From positions 12,047,492 through 12,111,491 of the forward strand of contig OX457061.1 in the NCBI GenBank assembly GCA_949752795.1: a DNA stretch of 64,000 nt, read 5' to 3'. This DNA comes from Hyperoodon ampullatus (taxonomy: Eukaryota > Chordata > Mammalia > Artiodactyla > Ziphiidae). Shown here piece by piece: positions 55,140-64,000 of this stretch. Every line of letters begins with the position of its first letter. The stretch's first letter is position 1. The notes beneath the pieces were generated by a model. It saw only the letters and a program-made list of their open reading frames with translations. It was not told the DNA's origin and made no database searches. Made by a program: the position numbers and the translations under genes.

Positions 55140-56070
55140 CACAGCGTACACAAATAGCATAGAGGGGGAATGAATCACTATTTAGGGATGGAGTGGTGGT
55201 CAGAGACAGCTTCCGAAGAAATTGGTGGCTGAGTTGGGTTTTGACAGATAAATTCATGTACAGCAGTGGGAAAGAAGGATGTGTGCTACAGAAGAACAGC
55301 AGTAGAAAGATAGGAAATGGCATAGTGTGTTTAGGTAATTGTAAGCACATTAGTACATTTGTAGTATACTTTTTGAAGTGGGGCAGGTTTGTTAGCGGCG
55401 GGGGAGAGAGAGAGGTAGGTAGGGAGATAGATAGATAGATAGATAGATAGATATTTAGGTATTTAGATAGATCAGGGCCAGTTCAAAGGAGACTCTTACC
55501 TTGCTAAGATGGGAAACCAGGAGGAGTAGATGACGATCAGATTTATTTTCTTAAGCGATCATTTCATTGGCTAAATTGGAGGCAAGTTCATCCTCATGAG
55601 AGCCTGCACTAAGAAAATGGCAGTGAAAAAGAAGAGATATTTAGGCAGTAAAATCTTCAGTACTTGGGATTTATTGAATGTAGGGGGAGAAGGAGAAATC
55701 TTAAGATGATGCCCCCTGGTCTTCTGATGGTGACTGGGCGAATTGGGATACCAGCTAAGATAAGAAATATAGGATACTGAGGTGCTGTTGGTTGTGCATT
55801 TCTTGATAATTACAGGCGTAATTTTTTAGGACTGTTAAATTGTGCATATATGTTTTATGCATTTTTCCGTACATAAGTTATATTTCATAATCTAAAATGT
55901 TACAGAATAAAAAGAAACAGAAAATATGCTTTGGGAAAAAGATGCTGACTTTAGGAGTGGACAGTTGCATTTGGGGTATCCATGCGACCTTCCAGATGGA
56001 GATGTGTAGAAGGCCGTTGGATATGAAATTTGAAGTATGGGAGAGAAGTATGGGCTGCCAATGAAACGAT
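55140..56070 (-). mobile_element. L2-like remnant, antisense, with GATA microsatellite
   Basis: 'GAGTTGGGTTTTGACAGATA', 'TTCTGATGGTGACTGGGCGA', 'CGACCTTCCAGATGGAGATG' and 'GAAGGCCGTTGGATATGAAA' are scattered L2 words. A (GATA)n run at 55,426-55,453 lies inside. Confidence 0.55.
55426..55453 (+). repeat. (GATA)n microsatellite
   Basis: About seven uninterrupted GATA units after a GAGA/GGTA lead-in. Confidence 0.95.
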
Positions 56071-56079
56071 TAGATTAGG

Positions 56080-56280
56080 TTTGTAGTTCGCCTGCCTGGC
56101 TGTGAGTTAGGATCTCCTGGAGAGTTAAAAAAAAAAAAAACCTGACAACCTAGATCCCACCCCAGCCCAATTAAATCAGTCCTTGGTGATTTATGTTGGT
56201 ATGAGAGCACAACAGCTAGCTTACAAAGCTCCCTGTGCTGTTTATTCTAATGCACAGAGATGAGAACCGCTGGGTTGCAG
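56080..56280 (+). mobile_element. MER5A-type DNA transposon
   Basis: 'AGGATCTCCTGGAGAGTTAA', a run of 14 A, 'CTAGATCCCACCCCAGCCCA' and the end 'GATGAGAACCGCTGG' match MER5A. Confidence 0.75.
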
Positions 56281-56284
56281 GGAA

Positions 56285-57065
56285 ATTACTTATTTCCTAT
56301 GTTTTGTGATGGGGAGGTAGAGTTGAGCAGAGAGGATTTTGTAATTGCTTTAGAGTTCAATATAGGTTTATATTTTGGGGGACATAATTCTTAAGCCTTG
56401 TGCTTTCCCGCCATTATTACCTGAAGTTAAAAAAGGTTTGCTTTTTGTTAAAATAATGATGCACATGTGTTCTTGAAGAAAAATATGTGGAAGATGCAAG
56501 CTGTTTTAGTTAAAACAGTTTTAAAACAGATTTCCTTTGATGAAGTGGCTATGTCTTCTCTAATTTTAATTATTAATAATGTATAGTCTTTGCAGCCAAA
56601 CACAGAAAATCGCCTCATCAGCTGCAGTGTCTTTGAATAGTAAATATGAAGGAAATTGATTGGTAAATGAGTTGTGTGTGTGATGTAGTCTGAAAGTCAG
56701 ACAGCTGTAAATGCTGAGAAACTGTCTCTGATATATGTGATATGGAAAGGACAGTTGTTCACTGGTTTGTCTTTTCATTCCCTCACTGCATAGCTTTGTA
56801 ACTCATCAGGGTCCTGTATCCATCAATAAGTATTTATTAGCACATGGAATATGCAACGGGTATATTAGGAAATTTATGTAAGTTACTAAATAAATAGATA
56901 AAAATGCATGGGACTTGCACCAGGCATGCCAGTGTTTGAGTTTTGGATGGCATATAAAGAGCAGCAGAGTGCAAAATTATTTGATAGTTATAAGAATCCA
57001 TTTGCTACTCAGAAACTGGAATGATTTCTTGGGTTTGAGCATTTAGGTATGGCTTACACATAGAC
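56285..57065 (+). other. Intron-like unique DNA
   Basis: No firm repeat or exon. Contains small palindromic A/T patches (GTTTTAGTTAAAACAG at about 56,502) without further support. Confidence 0.4.
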
Positions 57066-58004
57066 GATCCTTCTGACTCACTGGCCTCTAGTCCCTTGAA
57101 CTCTCCTCCTCTAGTGATTTTGTTTTCTATGAACCTCCTTCAGACCATGGACCTCAGGTCCATGAGCTTACCACTTTTTTCATTGTGTTTTATCTTCTTG
57201 ATGTTCTCACTCCCTTCCTCACCCAGTGTAAATTCCATAGCCAGTCATCATACAAACTGTTCTGCATATACCCTCAATTCCCATGCCCTTCTTGCTTTAT
57301 CATGTTATCATAAATTTGGCAAAATTTGTAATCCTGGTGAAGTCTGACTCTCCTACTCTGTACCTGTACTTGTGCATCTGAACATAGATGGAAAAAGCAT
57401 GTGTGCACATGCATGCGTGCACACACACACTCCCGTAACTGTGTTGACTGATCTTAAAATTCATGCCCTTGAACCTCAAGGGGTCCTTAATGCTGCCAGG
57501 CAGTCATATGTACGTAGTCCATTCACTCTGTCACTCTTCTAGACAGCTCTTTTACACTATCACCTTTCTCTTTACACCCATAACGCCTTCTCTCCCATTC
57601 ATCTGATGACTTTACTTCCTAAGAAACTTCCTACTTCATTAAGAAAACTCAAGCACTCTGTGCCTATGCATTCTGCCCTCACTCCTGTTAACATAGATAA
57701 ACTATCTGCATCTATCAAAGGTAATTCCTTTACTTGTGTACCAAATACCATCCACTCTCAACTACTCAAGGATATTGCTCCAAGAATCACCGCCACCCTC
57801 CAATTTCCTGCATCACTATTTTGCTTTCCATTAGGTCATTCATCAGCATATAAACATGTTATTTTTCCCAGTTTAAAAAATACTTTTTCTTGACCCCACT
57901 TTCATTGCCAGGTACTGTCCCATATATTTGCCCTCCTTTGTAGCAGAACTTCTAGAAAGTTGTCTCTATTCAGCTGTTTCTTTCCTCCCATTCTCTCCTA
58001 TTTT

Positions 58005-58640
58005 TTTTGTTGAGATATAATTCACATACCATAAAATTCACCACTTTACATGTACAGTTCAGTGGTTTTTAGTATATTCACGAAGTTGTGCCTCTGTCAC
58101 CACTGTCTAATTACAGAACATCTCCATCATCCTATAAGAAGCCCTGCAGCGCTTAGCAGTCACTCACTATTCCTTCTCTTCCCCAGTCTGTGGCTCTGCC
58201 TATGTCTCTATGGATCTGCCTATTCTGGAAATTTCACATAAAGGGAATCATATAATATGTGACCTTTTGTGTCTGGCTTCTTTTACTTAGCATGTTTTCA
58301 AGGTTCACCATGTTGTAACAGCTATCAGTACTACATTCCTTTTTATGGCCTAATAACATTCCATTGTATGGATGAATACCACGTCTTGTTTATCCATGAG
58401 TTTTTGGACATTTGGGTTGTTTCCAGTTTTTGGCTCCTATGAAATACACTGATATGAGCATTCATATTCAGGTTTTTGTGTGAATGTGTTTTCAGTTCTC
58501 TTGGGTGCATACCTAATTGCTAGATTATATGGTAACCTTATGTTTAACATTTTGAGGAACTATCACACTGTTTTCCAAAAGGACTGCATTTTACATTCCC
58601 ACCAGCAATGTATGAGGGTTCCAGTTTCTCCATTTCATTC
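58005..58640 (-). mobile_element. L1 3' remnant inside the L2, antisense
   Basis: 'TTGTTGAGATATAATTCACA', 'GTACAGTTCAGTGGTTTTTA', 'GGCCTAATAACATTCCATTG' and 'ATTCCCACCAGCAATGTATG' run from the 3' UTR into the ORF2 end, antisense. Confidence 0.88.
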
Positions 58641-58933
58641 TCACTTAAGCCAGCTGATTCAATCAGGCCTTTCTCCTACTTCTTGACTGAAACTGCCTTT
58701 GGCAAGGTCATCGGGAACATCAAAGTACCAAAATTCAGAGTATGTTCTCAGTCATCATTGTGTTTGACCTATAAACAGCATTTGACACAGTTGATTACTC
58801 ATTCCTCCTTGGTACATTTTTTTTTACTTTTGGCTTCCAGAATATCACACACATTCTTTTCCCTCCCTCTTACCCCCCATTTTATTGGCCAGTCCTTCTC
58901 AGTTTCTTTTGTTGTTTCCTCCTTTGTCCCTGC

Positions 58934-59131
58934 TTTTTTGCGGTACGCGGGCCTCTCACTGTTGTGGCCTCTCCCGTTGCGGAGCACAGGCTCTGGACGC
59001 TCAGGCTCAGCGGCCATGGCTCACGGGCCCAGCCGCTCCGTGACATGTGGGATCTTCCCGGACGGGGGCACGAACCTGTGTCCCCTGCATCGGCAGGCGG
59101 ACTCTCAACCACTGTGCCACCAGGGAAGCCC
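58934..59131 (-). mobile_element. CHR-2-like SINE, short tail
   Basis: Short form with only about 6 T on the tail side. Ends TGCCACCAGGGAAGCCC. Inserted in the L2. Confidence 0.92.
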
Positions 59132-59336
59132 TACTTATACATCTTTTAATACTGTCCTACACTGGCTCCCAAGTTGATAACTCTGAAATCTCTTTTTTTG
59201 TATTTCAGAGCCAAATATCCAGCTGCCTACTCAGCCTCACCAGGATGTCTAATAAACATCTTAAATGGAACATGTCTAAAGCCAAACCCCTTTCCTGCTC
59301 TGTCTAATATGCTCCACCTACAGGTCTCCCTGTCTT

Positions 59337-59542
59337 TTTTTTTTTTTTTTGCGTTATGTGGGCCTCTCACTGTTGTGGCCTCTCCCGTTGCGGAGCACAG
59401 GCTCCGGACGCACAGGCCCAGCGGCCATGGCTCACGGGCCCAGCCGCTCCGCGGCATGTGGGATCTTCCCAGACCGGGGCACGAACCCGTGTCCCCTGCA
59501 TCGGCAGGCGGACTCTCAACCACTGCGCCACCAGGGAAGCCC
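59337..59542 (-). mobile_element. CHR-2-like SINE, GTTATGTGGG subtype
   Basis: TSD CTCCCTGTCTTT. The body differs from the copy at 36,626 at a single position (CATGTG versus CACGTG) over about 190 bp and shares GCGTTATGTGGG and CGCACAGGCCCAGC. Confidence 0.96.
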
Positions 59543-60624
59543 CTCCCTGTCTTTGATGAAGACAATTTCGTCCTTCAGTTGTTCAGGCCAAACACCATGG
59601 CATTAACTTTGCTCCTCCTTTCTCACATGCCACATTCAGTCACATGCTAGGAAGTCCTTTCGGCCTTACCTTCAAAGTATACGCAGAGTTGGAACACTTC
59701 TCCCCACCTCCACTGTTGCCATCTTCTTGGTCCCATCATCATCTCTCACCTGGATCTTTGTAAAAAGATTCCTCATCAGACACTCTGCTATATGTATCTT
59801 TGCCTCCAACGGGCTAGCTCAACACTGTAGCTGGAAGAATCCTTCAGGAATATGTCAGAACATAATCATTTTCTGTCCAAACACTACTTTGGCTGCCCAT
59901 TTCACTCAGTAATAGCCAAACAGGGCCCTGTTTCATCTGACCCCATTATTTGTCCAGCCCCATCTACTATTGTTCTCCCTGGTTCACTCTGTTCACCTTC
60001 TTGCTACTTTTCAAGCAGGCCAGGCATGTTTTAGATTTAGGGCCTTTGCATTTGCTGTTCCTTCCACTTGAAATAGTCTTCACTTCTCTCAGATCTGCTG
60101 AAAACTTATCTTGTCAATTAAGCTTACTCTAATTTTTAATTCTGTAACTTGCTTTTCCTATACTCTGGGTTCCTCTTACTCTGCCTTTTTTTTTGCATAG
60201 CACTTGACAGTAATATTGACTTACTTATGATGGTTATGATATGTTGCTCTCTCTCCCAACCCCTCTGCTAGGATGAAGCTCTATGTGGGCAGGGATTTTT
60301 GTTTTGTTCACTGATGTGTCTTAAGTGTTTAGAACAGGGGATGGCACATACTAGCCATTCAAGAAATATTTGTGGAATGAGCAAATAATGGATAGCTTTA
60401 TGAGGGAGGTGGTATCAGAGGCAGGCCTTGAAAACTTTCGATAAGCAAAGTTTTGGGGAGAAAAGAACAGCTTGGAATATAATTTTTCCCACTCCCCTCT
60501 TTGTGTCTTTAGCAAAATCTCCTTATCTTTCAAGGCATGGGCATTTGAATTAGCACCTGAGTTTGAATCTGCTTCTTACTGTATATGACCTTGAGTAGGA
60601 TTTGTGGCCACTCTTGAGTCTTTT

Positions 60625-60895
60625 TTTAAGTCATTTTTATTGAGGTATACTTTACAGAGAGTAAAATTCACCCTTTTTGGGTATACAATTCTGTGAATTT
60701 GACAGATTTTTTTCAGTCATGTAACCACCACTACAATCAAGATATGAAATACTTCCATCACTGCAAGAAGTTCCTTGGGTTCCTTTGTAGTCGGTTCCCT
60801 TCCTTTATCTCATGCCCCTGACAACCAGATGTAATTTCTGTCCCTATAGTTATGTTTTTTTCCAGAATGTCATATACACAGAGTCATTTAAGTAT
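60625..60895 (-). mobile_element. L1 3' fragment, antisense
   Basis: 'TTTTTATTGAGGTATACTTT', 'TAACCACCACTACAATCAAG' and 'CAGAATGTCATATACACAGA' are antisense L1. It continues after the SINE at 60,906. Confidence 0.85.
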
Positions 60896-60905
60896 GACTC
60901 CTTTT

Positions 60906-61024
60906 TTTTTTTTTTTGGCTGTGCCACGTGGCATGTGGGATCCTAGTTCCCCGACCAGGGATCGAACCTCTTTCCCCTGCAGTGGAAGTATGCAGTCTTA
61001 ACCACTGGACCACCAGGGAAGTCC
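60906..61024 (-). mobile_element. CHR/Bov-tA-like SINE, short old form
   Basis: TSD AAGTATGACTCCTTT / AAGTATGACTTCTTT, body 'GGCTGTGCCACGTGGCATG'. Confidence 0.92.
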
Positions 61025-61094
61025 CAAGTATGACTTCTTTTGATTCAGTCCTCTTTCATTTAGCCTAATGCTTTTGAGGTTCATACATGTTATG

Positions 61095-61825
61095 GCATGT
61101 TTCAGGAGTTGATTTTTTTATAATTTTATTTACAATGATTTACAGTGTTGTGTTAATTTCTGCCGTATATACCAAAGTGATTCAGTTATACATATATATT
61201 CTTTTTCATATTCTTTTCCATTATGGTTTATTACAGGATATTGAATATAGTTCCCTGTGCTATACAGTTAGGACCTTGTTGTTTATCCATCCTATATATA
61301 CTAGTTTGCCCATCTGCTAATCCCAAACTCCCAATTTATCCACCCCCCGCCAACCACTTTGGCAACCACAAGTCTGTACTCTGTCAGTTTGTTTCTGTTT
61401 CATAGAATAGTTCATTTGTGTCACATTTTAGATTCCACATATAAGTGATAGGCACTGATATCTTTTTACTGCTGAGTAGTATTCCAGTGTATGGTTATAG
61501 TGCAATTTGTTTATTCATTCACCAGTTGATAGATTTTTCAGTTTCTAGTTTTTAGTCATTATTAGTAAAGTTGCTCTAAACATTTTCATCTATCTATCTA
61601 TCTATCTATCTGTCTGTCTATCTATCATCTCTATATCTATGTCTCTGCTAAACCTGTATATATATAGTATACATATATTTTTTGCGGTGGGGGGGAGTTG
61701 CGGACATACATCTTCATTTCTCATGGGTAAGTACCTGGGAGTGGGATTGCTGGGCTGTATGGTAAGTGACTTTATGAAAACTGCCAAACTTTTTCAAAGT
61801 GGTGAATCTTTTTTCACTTTTATCA
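61095..61825 (-). mobile_element. Cetartiodactyl L1 3' end, antisense, with (ATCT)n
   Basis: 'CAATGATTTACAGTGTTGTG', 'AAAGTGATTCAGTTATACAT', 'TGAATATAGTTCCCTGTGCT', 'TGCTGAGTAGTATTCCAGTG', then ORF2-like text. (ATCT)n at 61,588-61,627 interrupts it. Confidence 0.88.
61588..61627 (+). repeat. (ATCT)n microsatellite
   Basis: About ten tetramer units with two GTCT variants. Confidence 0.95.
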
Positions 61826-62364
61826 AATGAGCCTATTAGTTAGGACTCGTAGTTGGAAACAACAGAAATTGACTCTGGCAAGGAAACTTCTGAATAGAAT
61901 ATTTTTAGGTGGCTCATAGAATCCCTTGGAGGGCTGGAGAGACAGGCTCAGAAGTTCTGTATCCCACAGTGTTCCTAGGCACAGAGACTGGAGTTTCAAC
62001 TGCCAACACTGTCAGGGAATGCTGGACGCTATAAGTAGAACTGTGGTCTCTAGAAACCAGATGAAGCTGCTCTGCTGCTAGCACTTGCCAGAATGGATTC
62101 TCTGAGGACCCAGCTTCTCTGAGTCATTATTTTTGCATCACCTTCTGGAGGTGGGCTCTGTCTCATGAGGTGGGAGACTCCCTAAACATGGAAAGGGGGT
62201 TCAGATGTGGGACTGCTAAAAGTAATGACAAACATATACCCCAAATACCTAACTCCAGAGGTGGTTGTGATTAGATAAAATAATGTCTGTACAGTGTCTA
62301 GTACTAGATGCTTCCTACTTAGTAGGTTGTAAATGTTAGTCTGCTTCCCTGTCTGCTGCTTTCC

Positions 62365-63045
62365 CATCTGTCTTTTTAAGGTAAATTTTTAGTTGAGCTT
62401 TAATAAAACAAAGTACATAAATTGTAAGCATATACAGCTTGATGCATTATCATGAAGTGAATTCATCCTTTTAACATCCAGAAGAAGAAATAGAACATTA
62501 CCAGCACCTCAGAAATCTCTCATGTTGCCCCTCCTGGAAACTGCCCACTCCCTCCCAACCCCCTGCCCTGTCAGGTAACCACTATCCTAACTTTGACTAG
62601 TTTGCCTGTTTTCAAACTTTATATAATCAAAGCTGTATGTTCTGTTTTGTGTGTGTGATTTCTTTCAGTATTTGTGAGCCACATCCATGTTCTTGTGCAT
62701 GGCAGGAGTTGATTTCACATTGTCCCCTTGTATGAATGTAACAGTCTGTTGATGGACATATGGGTTACTTCCAGTTTTTGACTAATACATGTAAGTGCTG
62801 CTATGAATATGAACATTCTTGCACATGTCTTTTGGTTTACATATATGCACATTTCTGTGGGTGTGTAACATGGAGTGGAGTTACTGGGTCATGGGTTCTG
62901 TGTATGTTCAGCTTTAGGAGAGAATGCCAGAAAGTCTTCTAAAGTAGTTTTCCCACTCTGCACTCCTGTTAGCAGTACATGTGAGTTTCAGTTGGTCACA
63001 TCTATCTTTTTGACGTGTCCTTTCAGTAAGACTTTTTACCCCAGT
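62365..63045 (-). mobile_element. L1 remnant, antisense
   Basis: 'AGTTGAGCTTTAATAAAACA', 'CAGGTAACCACTATCCTAAC', 'GGGTTACTTCCAGTTTTTGA' and 'CTCTGCACTCCTGTTAGCAG' run from 3' text into the ORF2 end. Confidence 0.8.
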
Positions 63046-63049
63046 GTAA

Positions 63050-63685
63050 TATTTGTTTGATTCTACCTAATCTTATGCTTCTCTCTATTATGTTACTAAC
63101 TCTTTGATGTGAGAGTCCATGTTTCATTTATCTCTGTCTTCTTAGTATTAAGTACAGAATATAAGATATACATAGGAAATGCTCAGTGAAAGTTTCATGA
63201 AAAAAGTGAAAAAAGAATATGTCTGTAGGCTGGAATAATCCTGGCATTTTTGATGGGAGAGAGACTTAAGTGATCTGACTGGAATTAGAAAGGGATGGTA
63301 TATTGGAAACAGTGGTGGGATAGGGTGGAATTAAGTCAGGTGGAATCTGATTGGATTCTGTAGGTAATAAATAGCCCTTTTTGGTTCCTGAACTGGGAGA
63401 GAATTAATGAAAGCTGTTTTGTTCTGTGAATGAAGAATTGTGTTTTTCTTTAAAGGTGTGGCCAGCTTTTAGGAAACAGTTACAAAAAAAGATTTGGACC
63501 TGTGATTGGACACAGATTAGACAAGGCATGGGTTGGTGTTTATTTATTTAGCTTTATCTCTTAGATCTTAGTTTCTTTATAAATGGAGCTCACATCTTAT
63601 AAAGATTATAACTAATATAAAAATACGAGTAGATTTTTTTCTTATTCTCTGCATATTATGTGGCAGTCCAAGATTCAGAACTTTT
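63050..63685 (+). other. Intron-like unique DNA
   Basis: No firm repeat and no exon that I can support. Some L2-like words near 63,080-63,190. Confidence 0.4.
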
Positions 63686-63686
63686 A

Positions 63687-63922
63687 TTTATTTTTTAATT
63701 AAAACAATTCTTTTACTTTCAGATTGAGTTCTTTTTTTTCTTATCTTAAAAAATTTTTTTTTATTGAAATATAGTTGATGTACAATGTTGTGTTACTTTC
63801 AGGTGTACAGCAAAGTGATTCAGTTACACATAACTATCTGTCTATTCTTTTTTAGATTCTTTTCCAGTATAGGTTATTATAATATATTGAGTATAGTTCC
63901 CTGTGCTCTACAGTAGGTCCTT
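63687..63922 (-). mobile_element. Cetartiodactyl L1 3' end, antisense
   Basis: 'ATTGAAATATAGTTGATGTA', 'TTCAGGTGTACAGCAAAGTG', 'ATTGAGTATAGTTCCCTGTG'. TTCAGAACTTT flanks it at 63,674 and 63,924. Confidence 0.9.
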
Positions 63923-64000
63923 TCAGAACTTTAAAAATGTATGTTGTAGAGTATAACTTATGACAGAGAGGAGATTCAGCTTCTGCCAGTGTAAATCCAT

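Larger units (their letters stand above)
57070..60390 (+). mobile_element. Longest L2 remnant, sense, with one L1 and two SINE insertions
   Basis: Sense L2 text in four pieces: 57,070-57,995 ('CAGCAGAACTTCTAGAAAGT'-type words near 57,940), 58,640-58,933, 59,132-59,336 and 59,543-60,390 ('GGGCCTTTGCATTTGCTGTT', 'GAAGCTCTATGTGGGCAGGG' and the 3' end 'ATTCAAGAAATATTTGTGGA'). More than 2 kb of L2 survives, all frames broken. Confidence 0.75.

Noticed and set aside
57096..57893. Two frames of 83 and 95 codons that look protein-like
   Set aside because: They lie in sense L2 LINE text; the surrounding DNA follows L2 order and the frames are short and broken.
58608..59177. 189-codon plus-strand frame
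   Set aside because: It joins the end of an L1 fragment, L2 text and an antisense CHR SINE, so it is not a gene.
667..60990. tRNA genes suggested by A-box and B-box-like words such as GTTCGAACCC
   Set aside because: All occurrences lie in CHR SINE heads, which descend from a tRNA; none can form a cloverleaf with an intact anticodon arm.
1..64000. CRISPR-like arrays, operons, phage or other prokaryotic systems
   Set aside because: Repeats are dispersed SINEs with TSDs, microsatellites and LINEs. There are no evenly spaced repeats, Shine-Dalgarno-led gene strings or prokaryotic coding density.

Overview
This is a vertebrate nuclear window. It is packed with tRNA-derived SINEs of the CHR type: an A-box-like head, a body of about 130-370 bp, an A-rich tail and clear target-site duplications (TSDs). 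CHR SINEs are known from whales, hippopotamuses and ruminants. The many short copies with long pure A tails, together with cetartiodactyl-type L1 3' ends, point to a cetacean, most probably a toothed whale. The species call is inference. I see no bacterial, viral or organellar genes, no tRNA or rRNA gene, no CRISPR array and no intact protein-coding exon. The ORFs of 60-500 codons are translations of SINEs, LINEs or CpG-rich DNA.

Layout. 1-19,700 is gene-poor flank with L1, L2, MIR, MER5A, MER20 and CHR copies. 19,715-20,720 is a CpG island with the features of a housekeeping-type promoter: a TTACGTAA D-box-like site, four CAGGTGC motifs, a CCAAT box, a CACGTG E-box and CGG/GCC repeats. An ATG-free stretch after the E-box is a candidate non-coding first exon on the + strand, with a possible splice donor at 20,369. 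From 20,650 to about 22,460 the + strand is strongly G-rich, as is usual just downstream of CpG-island start sites. From 22,460 to the end is intron-like DNA with CHR SINEs, antisense L1s, very long L2 remnants, a hAT-type transposon split by three insertions, and short unique blocks. I cannot name the gene.

Retroelement orientation supports this reading. Downstream of the island every recognised L1 segment is antisense and 18 of 23 CHR SINEs are antisense. Upstream, most L1s are on the + strand and the SINEs are mixed. That fits a long first intron transcribed rightward for at least 43 kb.

The least explained items are a perfect 32-nt inverted repeat (50,311/51,242) with a diverged third copy at about 52,237, two back-to-back small hairpins beside splice-like signals at 42,784-42,827, and the degenerate G-rich array behind the promoter. 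I found no undescribed gene system. Repeat family names come from recognition by eye, not from a database search.
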